Positions 1 to 6,672 of a stretch of DNA of 18,110 nt are shown here, one piece after another. A model generated the notes under the pieces. The model did no database searches. It was not told the origin of the DNA and worked only from the letters and a program-made list of their open reading frames with translations. Every line of letters starts with the position of its first letter. Position 1 is the stretch's first letter. The stretch lies in the NCBI GenBank assembly GCA_017412025.1, contig JAFQOY010000180.1, positions 1 through 18,110 of the forward strand. Direction: 5' to 3'. The position numbers and the translations under genes were made by a program. Source of the DNA: Clostridia bacterium (GTDB taxonomy: Bacteria; Bacillota_A; Clostridia; Christensenellales; Aristaeellaceae).

Positions 1-238
1 CGCCTTCATTGATGACTATTGTTTGAATGCTGTCTTTGTAAGACGCCCACGGCTGATCATTACTACCGCTATAATCCGCCATTGCACCGCTGCCGCTGAT
101 GGTCAGCACGCCGGTGCTGTCATCAAAACTCCACGTGCACTTGCCGGTCGTACCGGTGTCGGGCGCCGCGCTCGCCGTCACTGCCAGTCCCACGCACAGC
201 ACGAGCAGCAGCAGCATGGCAAAAATCTTTTTCATCAT
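1..238 (-). CDS. BspA-like secreted repeat protein, N-terminal part (runs off the window)
   Basis: Reading the minus strand from an ATG at 238 gives 79 codons open to the window edge. The protein begins MMKKIFAMLLLLVLCVGLAV and continues into TASAAPD, a type I signal peptide with a likely cleavage after ASA. The mature part has a W-S-F-D-D-S-T-G-V-L-T-I-S-G-S-G-A-M stretch, then a D-Q-P-W motif and I-Q-T-I-V-I-N-E-G. This is the typical opening of Firmicutes surface proteins that lead into BspA/LRR_5 leucine-rich repeats, which would lie outside the window. AGGAGG sits 7 nt upstream of the first of two adjacent ATGs, so 238 is preferred over 235. It is probably a cell-surface or secreted protein with a role in adhesion or binding; that role is family-level inference. 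The secretion signal and repeat start are seen directly; the rest of the protein is not. Confidence 0.8.
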   Translation of the reverse strand, partial: MMKKIFAMLLLLVLCVGLAVTASAAPDTGTTGKCTWSFDDSTGVLTISGSGAMADYSGSNDQPWASYKDSIQTIVINEG

Positions 239-481
239 AATCCTTCCTCCTGACTTCTTCTTTCGGGACATTTCGCTTCACGCTGCTGATCGTGGCGGCG
301 ATGAATCATAAAAACACCAAAAGCGCTCCCAACCCTTTAAACAGCGGGAACGCCCAATATTCACAGGTACGCCAAAAAGGCAGACTTTCCCTGCCTGAGC
401 AAGCGTATCATGCCGCTTCATGGCCGTCAACCCTCTCATTGATCGCTCTTCAGAAGAACGAATCTTCTGAACTGTTGCTAT
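239..481 (-). other. Long structured 5' leader of the BspA-like gene
   Basis: No convincing gene lies here. Between the predicted start site (about 475) and the ATG at 238 is an untranslated leader of roughly 240 nt. It holds a perfect 9-bp inverted repeat (449-457 with 463-471, TTCAGAAGA arms) right after the start site. It also holds a hairpin at 378-396 (AGGCAG/CTGCCT, 7-nt loop) followed on the minus strand by five T residues, which resembles a weak terminator. I do not recognise a named riboswitch class. The layout would fit attenuation or an RNA-level control of the surface protein, but this is inference. Confidence 0.4.
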
Positions 482-511
482 ATTATAACACCGGGTCATC
501 CCCGAACGCAA
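482..511 (-). promoter_or_regulatory. Promoter of the BspA-like gene
   Basis: On the minus strand, a TTGCGT -35 element (511-506) is followed after 18 nt by a perfect TATAAT -10 element (487-482). It lies just downstream of the terminator at 541-572, so the BspA-like gene has its own transcript. Confidence 0.6.
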
Positions 512-540
512 GACAGGAGACACAAAAACGGCACAAAAAC

Positions 541-572
541 AACACAAAAACGGGCGGCCAAAAGGCCGCCCG
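541..572 (-). terminator. Intrinsic terminator downstream of the AAA+/DUF4143 gene
   Basis: A perfect 9-bp stem, CGGGCGGCC (551-559) with GGCCGCCCG (564-572) and a 4-nt loop, is followed on the minus strand by TTTTTGTGTT and more T-rich sequence. It lies about 200 nt after the stop codon of the ATPase gene. The stretch in between (573-772) is AT-rich; an open minus-strand frame crosses it but has no convincing start site or recognisable domain. Confidence 0.75.
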
Positions 573-772
573 GAGCCCTTCTTTAAATAACAGAGAAGGA
601 AGGACTGCCATAGAATGTTTTATCTCAAAAACAAGAAATTCGCCCGTAATCTTGATTGAATCATTGGTTTCATACGCGTACATGCGGAGTGTGAATCCAG
701 GAAAAGAATTAGCAGGAAAACTACCTTTTTCGACAATGATTTCCAGAAAACAGAACAATTCATTTTTGGAAA

Positions 773-1963
773 TCAACTGAGCAGCCAATCTGCAATATCA
801 ATAATCCTTACACCTTCGTACTGATACTCATCGTGTCGAGTACGTGCAATAATCATCTTAGGATAGGCATCCTTTATTTGAAGCAAAGGCGAAACCTCGC
901 GTTCAAAAGTCTTATTATCGCTGATATTATCGGAAACTTGTATATAAACCTTCTCGTTGCGCTTAATGGCGACAAAGTCGATTTCTTTCTTGTAAAGCAC
1001 GCCGACATAGACCTCATACCCTCTGCGGAGCAACTCTATGGCAACCACATTTTCAAGAATTCGGCCATAGTCCATATTTTTCGTACCGAGCTTGGCATAG
1101 CGGAAAGTATGGTCGCTCAAATAATATTTGTCATTGCTGGAAAGATACTTTTTGCCGTTAATATCATATCTGCGAACTCTATAAAAAGCAAAGGCATTGC
1201 ACAAATACTGGACATAAGAGCTGATGGTAACATGGTTGACCTTTTCTTTTAGTCCGCTGAAAGTATTTGTGATATTTCGTGCCGAGGTCAGATTTGAGAT
1301 ATTGTCCATAAGAAAATCCACAAGTCTATCCATCAATTGCATATTACGGATTCTATATTTCTTGCGAATATCACGGACAATCAACGTATTGAAAACATCG
1401 GCTATGTAATCATATTTGGCTTCTTGATCTTTATAGAGATAAGATCCTGCCATACCGCCCTCAATCATGTACTTATCCACGGCGGTATACTTGTCACTGT
1501 AGACAAAATACTGCATATATTCGCTAAACGAAAACGGGAAAACTTTGATTTCAAACGTTCTCCCCGTAAACAGCGTCGCAAGGTCAGAACTTAAAAGAAA
1601 AGCGTTTGAGCCTGTGATATAGATATCATATTTTTCAGATGCATGCAGACCGTTGATCGCTTTCTCAAAATCGGCACACATCTGAACCTCATCAATCAAG
1701 ACAAAGTTTTCTTTGCCAGCCACATACCGAGAATTGATATAATCGTACAAAGGTCTGTATTCAAGTAAATGATCAAACTCCGGCAAGTTAAAATTGATTT
1801 GAATGATATTGTGGTCGGGCACATTCTGTTCGATATAGCTCTTCAATGCTTCAAGCAGCTTGGATTTCCCGCTGCGTCGAACACCCGTGATGACCTTAAT
1901 ATCCGGAGTACCAATTACATTGATAAGTTTTTCTAAATATAGATTTCGAGTAATAAGCTTCAT
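773..1963 (-). CDS. AAA+ ATPase with C-terminal DUF4143 domain
   Basis: The 396-residue protein has an N-terminal AAA_14-type ATPase core: Walker A GVRRSGKS at 27-34, Walker B FVLIDEVQ at 87-94 and a sensor-like YITGSN at 115-120. The C-terminal DUF4143 half has a restriction-fold-like end, with EN-x-VAIELLRRGYEVYVG around 304-321, then EIDFVA at 327-332 and YIQVS at 340-344. The family is widespread, often singly encoded and mobile. Its biological role is poorly defined; nucleic-acid or partner-protein handling is only suggested by the fold. The ATG at 1963 is supported by AGAGGTG 7 nt upstream. Length is normal for the family and the gene looks intact. Its low GC content against all neighbours suggests transfer. 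The promoter and a large palindrome immediately upstream suggest tight, possibly self-directed, regulation. Confidence 0.9.
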   Translation of the reverse strand: MKLITRNLYLEKLINVIGTPDIKVITGVRRSGKSKLLEALKSYIEQNVPDHNIIQINFNLPEFDHLLEYRPLYDYINSRYVAGKENFVLIDEVQMCADFEKAINGLHASEKYDIYITGSNAFLLSSDLATLFTGRTFEIKVFPFSFSEYMQYFVYSDKYTAVDKYMIEGGMAGSYLYKDQEAKYDYIADVFNTLIVRDIRKKYRIRNMQLMDRLVDFLMDNISNLTSARNITNTFSGLKEKVNHVTISSYVQYLCNAFAFYRVRRYDINGKKYLSSNDKYYLSDHTFRYAKLGTKNMDYGRILENVVAIELLRRGYEVYVGVLYKKEIDFVAIKRNEKVYIQVSDNISDNKTFEREVSPLLQIKDAYPKMIIARTRHDEYQYEGVRIIDIADWLLS

Positions 1964-1985
1964 GGCGCGTCACCTCTTGTACAGT

Positions 1986-2014
1986 ATTATGCCACGGCTC
2001 TTTACCATTTTCAA
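1986..2014 (-). promoter_or_regulatory. Promoter of the AAA+/DUF4143 gene
   Basis: On the minus strand, TTGAAA (2014-2009), a 17-nt spacer and CATAAT (1991-1986) form a good sigma-A-type promoter. The predicted start site is about 15 nt before the ATG, so the 5' leader is very short. The -35 element lies inside the inverted repeat at 2001-2035. Confidence 0.6.
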
Positions 2015-2035
2015 CAGTTTTTCGAAAATGGTAAA
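2001..2035. promoter_or_regulatory. 12-bp perfect inverted repeat overlapping the promoter (candidate operator)
   Basis: TTTACCATTTTC at 2001-2012 is exactly mirrored by GAAAATGGTAAA at 2024-2035, with an 11-nt centre. One arm covers the -35 box of the ATPase gene, so a dimeric DNA-binding protein seated here would block transcription. The cognate protein is unknown; no regulator gene is adjacent. The rest of 2036-2160 shows no gene. Confidence 0.55.
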
Positions 2036-2162
2036 TAGAAGTTTACAAATTGGTTGTTTTCTCGTCTATACATCAATTCACGCAGATGTACAAAATCGGA
2101 TATCCTTATCTTAAAAAGCATCATGGATCATAAAACAAGTAATTCTCAATGCTTAAGCGCAC

Positions 2163-2205
2163 AAAAACAGACGACACCCAACCGAAATTGAATGCCGTCT
2201 GTTTT
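2163..2205 (-). terminator. Terminator of the lacL-lacM operon
   Basis: On the minus strand the arms AAAACAGACG and CGTCTGTTTT (2205-2196 and 2173-2164) extend through a G-U pair into an inner CATTCAA/TTGGGTG stem closed by a 6-nt TTTCGG loop, giving about 18 paired positions followed by T residues. The wobble pairs form only in the minus-strand RNA (they are A/C on the plus strand), so the structure is oriented for lacM, which stops about 100 nt upstream. A weaker 8-bp inverted repeat (2229-2236 with 2262-2269) lies between. Confidence 0.7.
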
Positions 2206-2302
2206 GTCGTCTAATCTTGTCTGACAGATGCCGATTTTGTCATTTCTTCAAATCACTGTCTAATCGGCACACAGGGAAGGCCGCCTGTCCAAAGATATGC
2301 CA

Positions 2303-3256
2303 TTACAGCTCAATGACAAAGGAGAATGCGTAATCCCTGTCCGCCGGAAGATGGTACGCTTCCTCGACGTCGCTTCCCCAGCTGTCGATGCCGCCCACGC
2401 CGCGCACAGCGCCGTACACGCACAGCACGGTGCGCCTTGCCGGCGGCAGCTCCTCGTGATGGGTCGCATTCTCCAGCTCCTGCGCGGTATACGGCAGGCA
2501 GCTGAAGGCAAACGGCTTTTCAGCCATCGCGATCTTCAGCGCAGAGGGCACGTCGTTTTTCACGTTGGTCAGCTGCGTGCTGCGCGCAATCTGCACCCAC
2601 TTCGTGTCCATGTGCATGCCGCAGTCCTGCGGCACCATGTACGGGGTCACCGGCAGGCCCTTCACCTCGTACACGCCCGGCACGCCGCCGGCCATGCGGT
2701 CGGGATAGGTCTCGCCGGAGAGGCCTTCATAGATGAAGCCGTCTGCCATCGTCGGCATCACCCAGCGCAGGCCGAACACCGGCAGCTGCGGCAGACCCTC
2801 CGTGCCAAAGTACCTGCCGCTGACGGCGATCTTATTGTCCGCCGTCACGGTGTAGGTCACCTCGGCCTTGGCCGCAGGCACGGTCTGCGTCTCGTATGCA
2901 AACGTGATCTCAACGCTCTGCGCCGTCTCTTCGCCGGTATACTGATTGTTTTCCGGGGCGATCGGCATGGCGATGGCCTCGCCGTCGATCTTCACGGATG
3001 CGCCGGTATTGCGCAGGAACATATCCGCCGCCAGCCAGCAGCCGGACTTGAGATGGAAACGGCTGCCGCGGTCGTTGTCCGTCAGCGCGCGCCAGAAGGT
3101 GGGCTTGGGCGCGCGGTAGACCCACTCCCTGCCGCCGGTCTTCAGCGACTCCATGCCGCCGATGCCGTAATTGAAAATCGCGTGAAAGCCTTCGCCCGAG
3201 ACGCCCAGCGTCAGGTCGCCGAAGACCACATGAAGGCGCTTAGTCGTGCAGTCCAT
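2303..3256 (-). CDS. lacM: Beta-galactosidase small subunit LacM
   Basis: This 317-residue protein is the small subunit of the two-subunit GH2 beta-galactosidase known from lactobacilli and Leuconostoc, where it is about 320 residues. It carries the beta-galactosidase small-chain domain: RALTDNDRGSRF at 56-67, then PIAPENNQYTG, YEGLSGETYPDR, PQDCGMHMDTKW, CLPYT..ELENATHHEELPP and a closing G-GIDSWGSDVEEAY. These match my memory of LacM closely. It completes the active site of LacL for hydrolysis of lactose and related galactosides in the cytoplasm. The start is the ATG at 3256, whose AGGAGG lies inside the last lacL codons. The frame is open further upstream to 3379, but that extra part is lacL read out of frame. 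The genes overlap by 17 nt, so translation is probably coupled. Confidence 0.95.
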   Translation of the reverse strand: MDCTTKRLHVVFGDLTLGVSGEGFHAIFNYGIGGMESLKTGGREWVYRAPKPTFWRALTDNDRGSRFHLKSGCWLAADMFLRNTGASVKIDGEAIAMPIAPENNQYTGEETAQSVEITFAYETQTVPAAKAEVTYTVTADNKIAVSGRYFGTEGLPQLPVFGLRWVMPTMADGFIYEGLSGETYPDRMAGGVPGVYEVKGLPVTPYMVPQDCGMHMDTKWVQIARSTQLTNVKNDVPSALKIAMAEKPFAFSCLPYTAQELENATHHEELPPARRTVLCVYGAVRGVGGIDSWGSDVEEAYHLPADRDYAFSFVIEL

Positions 3257-5123
3257 AATAATACTTAACCTCCTGAATCGCAGGCTTTTCGGTTCTGTCA
3301 GCGAAGACAATGCCGTTTCCGGAGAACTCGTAGTCCGCCGGGCGGTCGTCAAAGTCGCCGCCGTAACGGAGCACCTCACGGCCGGTCACTTCATCCTTGA
3401 CCAGGATCGCCTGATCGATATAATCCCAGATAAAGCCGCCCTGCATCATCGGGAACTCGTCCACCAGATCATGGTAGCTCTTCATGCCACCCAGGGAGTT
3501 GCCCATGTCGTGCATGTATTCGCAGAGGATGAACGGCTTGGGCGGATCGTTTTCAAGATACTCGCGGATCTTTGCCGGCGGGGTGTACATGTGGCTCTCC
3601 ATGTCGGAGATGCGATCCTTATACGCCGGAGCATTGAACACGCCCTCGTAATGCACCAGACGGCTGGGATCAACAGCCTTGAAGTACGCATTCGCCTTCA
3701 CCAGCACCTCGCCCGCGAAGGACTCGTTGCCCAGGGACCAGAAGAGGATGGACGTGTGGTTCTTGAACGTCTCAAAGTTGGTCTTCTGGCGGTCAAGCAC
3801 AGCGCCTTCCCACTCCGGCAGGCTGCCCGGCACGTTCCAGCTCGGCTCGATCATGCCGGCCTTCTGCCAGGAGCCGTGCGTCTCCAGGTTCGTCTCGCTC
3901 ATCATGTAGATGCCGTTCTCATCGCACAGGCGGTAGAAGGACAGGCGGTCCGGATAATGGCAGGTGCGCACGGCGTTGATGTGGTTGCGCTTCATGCACT
4001 CGATATCCCACAGCTCGTCCGCCTCGGTGATCACGCGGCCGGAGCGGCAGTTCCACTCGTGGCGGTTGACGCCGTTGATCACCAGACGCTCGCCGTTGAA
4101 CATCATGATCTTGTCGACCATTTCGATCTTCCTGAAGCCGATCTTCTGCGGAACGACCTCAATGAGGCGGCCCGCTTCGTCCGTCAGGCGGATCTCAAGG
4201 GTGTAGAGCTTCGGGTTGTGGTTGTGCCAGAGGGTCACCTTTTCCGGCATGTCCATGCTGACGCTGAGCTTCTCTGCCGCGTCCGCCTCCGCCTGAACGA
4301 GCACAGTCTCTCCATCCTTCACGCACACGGCGACCTTCGCCGCCCTGTCCGCGCCGGAGAGCTTCATATCCACGTTCACCTTGCCGGCAAGGGTCGCAAG
4401 GTCGACCTCGGGCCTGGCCCACAGGTCCTCCACATGCGCCTCCGGCTTGGCCAGCAGGCTCACGCTGCGGAAGATGCCGAAGAAGCGGAAGAAGTCCTGA
4501 TCCTCCAGGAACGCAGCGGTGGAGCGCTTGTGCACCTCGACCGCCAGCACGTTGCCCTCCTCGCGGATCGCGCCGCTCAGGTCAAACTCGGACGGGGTAA
4601 AGGTATCCTCGGCATAGCCGATAAACTGGCCGTTGAGCCAGACGAACATCGCCTGCTCCACGCCCTCAAAGCGCACGGTCACGCGCTTGCCGCGCAGCGC
4701 CTTATCAAGATCAAAGCGGCAGACATAGGAACCGACGGGGTTATAGTCCGCCTCGCTGAACATACCGTCCATCTTCGCGCCCGCCATGCCGGAGAACGCC
4801 GGACGGCGGAAGATCTTGCCCTCCCAGGGATACATGGTGTTGATGTAATGGATGCTGTCATAGCCTGCCATTTCGATGTGACCCGGAACGGCAATCTCGT
4901 CAAACCCGGAAAGGTCGTAGCCCTCCTCGTAGAACTTCGCCGGACGGGACGCCGCGTTCTGAGAATAGGCAAACTTCCACACGCCGTCAAGCGACTGCAC
5001 GAGCGTCATATCGCCGCTTGCGCAGGACGCTTCGCTGTCATAATAAAGGTGATCGCTGTGGGCATCAAGCTGTCCGACGCGGAACACGCGCGGATCATCG
5101 AGCCACTTGATGTTGGGCTGCAT
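3240..5123 (-). CDS. lacL: Beta-galactosidase large subunit LacL (GH2)
   Basis: The 627-residue protein, counted from the ATG at 5123, is the catalytic subunit of a LacL/LacM beta-galactosidase (family length about 626). It starts MQPNIKWLDDPRVFRVGQL, contains the GH2 jelly-roll domain, an immunoglobulin-like domain and the TIM barrel. The acid/base glutamate is in FWSLGNES (Glu467) and the nucleophile in ILCEYMHDMGNS (Glu535); GVNRHEW is near 350-357. It ends P-A-I-Q-E-V-K-Y-Y-Y-G-L-H-D. GGAGGT 7 nt upstream and the conserved N-terminus favour 5123 over an upstream in-frame ATG at 5165. The protein lacks the small-chain domain, which lacM supplies. No sugar transporter or lac regulator is adjacent in the window, so substrate uptake must be encoded elsewhere. 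Confidence 0.95.
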   Translation of the reverse strand: MQPNIKWLDDPRVFRVGQLDAHSDHLYYDSEASCASGDMTLVQSLDGVWKFAYSQNAASRPAKFYEEGYDLSGFDEIAVPGHIEMAGYDSIHYINTMYPWEGKIFRRPAFSGMAGAKMDGMFSEADYNPVGSYVCRFDLDKALRGKRVTVRFEGVEQAMFVWLNGQFIGYAEDTFTPSEFDLSGAIREEGNVLAVEVHKRSTAAFLEDQDFFRFFGIFRSVSLLAKPEAHVEDLWARPEVDLATLAGKVNVDMKLSGADRAAKVAVCVKDGETVLVQAEADAAEKLSVSMDMPEKVTLWHNHNPKLYTLEIRLTDEAGRLIEVVPQKIGFRKIEMVDKIMMFNGERLVINGVNRHEWNCRSGRVITEADELWDIECMKRNHINAVRTCHYPDRLSFYRLCDENGIYMMSETNLETHGSWQKAGMIEPSWNVPGSLPEWEGAVLDRQKTNFETFKNHTSILFWSLGNESFAGEVLVKANAYFKAVDPSRLVHYEGVFNAPAYKDRISDMESHMYTPPAKIREYLENDPPKPFILCEYMHDMGNSLGGMKSYHDLVDEFPMMQGGFIWDYIDQAILVKDEVTGREVLRYGGDFDDRPADYEFSGNGIVFADRTEKPAIQEVKYYYGLHD

Positions 5124-5179
5124 GCTCTGTACCTCCATATGTACCTGGCGGTCTTTCCGCCGCATATTTGGTTGATTTT

Positions 5180-5209
5180 ATTATACTCTACCATCTGTCG
5201 CCATGTAAA
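5180..5209 (-). promoter_or_regulatory. Promoter of lacL-lacM
   Basis: On the minus strand, TTTACA (5209-5204), an 18-nt spacer and a perfect TATAAT (5185-5180) precede lacL. The -35 region is flanked by an imperfect mirror (TTGCCA ... TGGCGA), a possible operator. A small GGCGG/CCGCC hairpin (5147-5161) lies in the leader. The promoter starts only about 20 nt after the chromate-transporter stop codon, and I see no terminator between, so some read-through from the chr genes is likely. Confidence 0.55.
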
Positions 5210-5230
5210 GTGGCAAACGCCTCTGCAGGA

Positions 5231-5794
5231 TTATATTCCCGCCATCACACCGACTGCCAAAGCCGCCGCGCCGCAAAGCAGCATCGTCAGAATCGGGCTG
5301 AAGCGGAAGCGGCGAAGCAGCACAAGCGCCGCGCCAAACAGCAAGACGCCCTGCACGCTGACGCCGCCTGCCCCTGCGTATCCCTCCGGAAACACGACCA
5401 CGCCCAGGATACCGAGGCCAGCCGAAGCGATCAGCGCCACGACCGCAGGACGCAGGCTGCCGAGAATGCCGGAGACAATCGCCAGATTATGATATTTTCT
5501 ATAGGCGACAGCCAGCAGCGACACCAGCACAATCGACGGCGCAACCGCGCCCAGCGTCGCCGCGGCAGCGCCCGCAAGGCCCGCCACGCGAATGCCGCAG
5601 AACGTCGCGGCATTGACGATGATCGGCCCGGGCGTCATCTCCGCTATGGTGACCAGATCGGCAAATTCGCTCATCGTCATCCAGCCGTTGACGGAAACCA
5701 CCTGATTGCGGATCAGCGGCATGGCCGCATACGCGCCGCCGACGCAGAACGCGCCGACCTGCGCAAAGCTGAGAAACAGCTGAAGCAGGATCAT
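5231..5794 (-). CDS. chrA: Half-size chromate transporter (CHR family), second subunit
   Basis: The 187-residue, strongly hydrophobic protein has the CHR half-domain pattern: FAQVGAFCVGGAYAAMPLI near the N-terminus, GWMTMSEFADLVTIAEMTPGP at 37-57 and VNAATFCGIRVAG just after. Single-domain CHR proteins are encoded in pairs and thought to act together, equivalent to the two halves of a full ChrA, moving chromate or a related anion across the membrane. The ATG at 5794 overlaps the stop of the upstream gene as ATGA and has GGGGGA 6 nt before it; a frame open to 5833 is ignored because it would lie deep inside that gene. Whether the substrate is truly chromate cannot be told from sequence. Confidence 0.88.
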   Translation of the reverse strand: MILLQLFLSFAQVGAFCVGGAYAAMPLIRNQVVSVNGWMTMSEFADLVTIAEMTPGPIIVNAATFCGIRVAGLAGAAAATLGAVAPSIVLVSLLAVAYRKYHNLAIVSGILGSLRPAVVALIASAGLGILGVVVFPEGYAGAGGVSVQGVLLFGAALVLLRRFRFSPILTMLLCGAAALAVGVMAGI

Positions 5795-6366
5795 CTGCCG
5801 TCCCCCTTTCTGCCGGAAACCACCTGTGCACACGCGCCGATCACGCCGGCGGCCAGGATGATCAGAATAACGCTCACGTCAAGAAAGAACGCGGCGATAA
5901 ACGCGCAGACCATCAGCAGGATGCGCAGCGTATTGCGCTCGCGCAGCACCTTGCCGCCCAGATTCAGCACCACGTCGATGATCACCGCAGCCACGCCCGC
6001 CTGCATGCCGGAAAGCGCCATCGCCACATACCGGTTCTGCGAAAAGGCCTGATAGATCAACGATATGCCGCAGATCACGAGCATCGGCGGCAGAATGGTG
6101 CCCAGCGCCGCAGCAAGCATCCCTGCAAAGCCCGCCATCCGCCAGCCGACCAGCACAGCGGCATTGACCGCAATCGCGCCGGGACTCGACTGCGCCAGCG
6201 CAGTATAATCAAGCATCTCCTGCTCCGTCAGCCACCCGTATTCATCCACAAACTTCCGCTTCATGAATGTCACAATCACAAAGCCTCCGCCGAATGTGAA
6301 CGAGCTGATATAAAACATCGTGCCGAAGAGCTGAAGCAGCAGCTTCAGCCTTTTTTTCTGATCCAT
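5791..6366 (-). CDS. chrA: Half-size chromate transporter (CHR family), first subunit
   Basis: The 191-residue membrane protein shows the CHR signature SSFTFGGGFVIV (21-32), then EYGWLTEQEMLDYTALAQSSPG and AVNAAVLVGWRMAGFAG, with about five to six hydrophobic segments. It pairs with the downstream half-size partner, overlapping it by 4 nt, so the two are probably made in equal amounts as a heteromeric transporter. The ATG at 6366 is preferred: GGAGG lies 8 nt upstream and the product then starts MDQKKRLKLLLQLFG. An in-frame ATG at 6420 would add 18 residues spanning this ribosome binding site. The gene is divergent from the ABC operon. Confidence 0.88.
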   Translation of the reverse strand: MDQKKRLKLLLQLFGTMFYISSFTFGGGFVIVTFMKRKFVDEYGWLTEQEMLDYTALAQSSPGAIAVNAAVLVGWRMAGFAGMLAAALGTILPPMLVICGISLIYQAFSQNRYVAMALSGMQAGVAAVIIDVVLNLGGKVLRERNTLRILLMVCAFIAAFFLDVSVILIILAAGVIGACAQVVSGRKGDGR

Positions 6367-6373
6367 TCGCATT

Positions 6374-6406
6374 CCCTCCCGGATACAGCATACCATCAAA
6401 CCGGGA
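6374..6406 (-). promoter_or_regulatory. Hairpin overlapping the ribosome binding site of the first chr gene
   Basis: On the minus strand TCCCGG (6406-6401) can pair with CCGGGA (6382-6377); the second arm merges into the GGGAGGG ribosome binding site (6380-6374) of the gene starting at 6366. It could partly mask translation starts. The arms are short and the loop is long (18 nt), so the evidence is weak. No strong promoter was identified for the chr genes. Confidence 0.25.
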
Positions 6407-6450
6407 ACAAGTAAATCCATTTTTCCGCCCGGTCCCTTTTTCAGGCGGTC

Positions 6451-6611
6451 ATACTATGCTCAGATCAGAATGTGCCTGAATGTTCGGCAGATTATTTGTC
6501 CTGTCTAAGCCGAGTGGAAGGAAGCGCAGCAGTACTGCGTTGACTGGAACGAAGCAGCGACAGGACGGAAAAGATGCGAAAAGACGGCACGGATTGTTTT
6601 GAGCATAGTAT
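6451..6611. repeat. 161-bp end-to-end fold-back element (MITE-like or structured RNA)
   Basis: Perfect 12-bp terminal inverted repeats, ATACTATGCTCA (6451-6462) and TGAGCATAGTAT (6600-6611), enclose a sequence that folds on itself almost from end to end: GTGCC/GGCAC (6472-6476, 6586-6590), TTCG/CGAA (6483-6486, 6577-6580), GTCCTGTC/GACAGGAC (6498-6505, 6559-6566) and CGCAG/CTGCG (6525-6529, 6535-6539) around a 5-nt loop. Each end can be read as a TA dinucleotide flanking CTATGCTCA, as expected for IS630/Tc1-type targets. It contains no gene and lies between divergent operons, upstream of the ABC operon promoter. It may be a mobile miniature element, a structured RNA, or both; no longer flanking target duplication was seen. 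Confidence 0.6.
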
Positions 6612-6636
6612 CTGTCTGTATTTTACGGGATCTGTA

Positions 6637-6665
6637 TTGACATTCATTTCCTGCGCTTCTATAAT
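6637..6665 (+). promoter_or_regulatory. Consensus promoter of the ABC efflux operon
   Basis: TTGACA (6637-6642), a 17-nt spacer and TATAAT (6660-6665) match the sigma-A consensus perfectly. The predicted start is near 6672, leaving a leader of about 87 nt before the GTG at 6759. A promoter this strong without a repressor would give high constant expression, which fits control by the TetR-type product of the last gene. Confidence 0.85.
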
Positions 6666-6672
6666 AAAAACA

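Larger units (their letters stand above)
590..2230. other. AT-rich island in GC-rich surroundings
   Basis: By eye this stretch is clearly richer in A and T than both flanks and uses A/T-ending codons, while the lac, chr, ABC and addA genes are strongly GC-ending. It contains a single gene, the AAA+/DUF4143 ATPase, plus its control region and a non-coding 3' flank. No integrase, transposase or obvious terminal repeats were found at its edges. Horizontal acquisition is the simplest inference; the boundaries are approximate. Confidence 0.55.

Noticed and set aside
292..780. Plus-strand frame of 162 codons in the leader/terminator region
   Set aside because: It covers a promoter, a leader and a terminator read in the opposite sense, and its composition is not protein-like.
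483..788. Minus-strand open frame after the AAA+/DUF4143 gene
   Set aside because: It starts at a TTG inside the ATPase gene, lacks a ribosome binding site, has no recognisable domain and reads straight through the terminator hairpin at 551-572.
2208..2264. Repeated GTCTAATC near the end of the lac operon, as a possible insertion footprint
   Set aside because: Only two 8-bp copies occur, about 50 bp apart, with no inverted ends or element between them; chance is sufficient.
2303..5123. Beta-galactosidase split by a frameshift (pseudogene)
   Set aside because: The two frames are the normal LacL and LacM subunits: lengths (627 and 317), the 17-nt overlap and a proper ribosome binding site for the second gene all fit intact two-subunit enzymes.
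3246..5492. Very long plus-strand open frame opposite lacL
   Set aside because: It is a mirror of a GC-rich gene with strong third-position bias. Its translation is rich in His, Arg, Leu and Val without domains, while the minus strand encodes a certain enzyme.
6451..6611. SRP (4.5S) RNA, because of GGAAGGAAGC
   Set aside because: The GGAAGGAAGC string occurs, but the apical GGTCAGG...CC hairpin with GGAA tetraloop is missing; here the bases form one side of symmetric internal loops.
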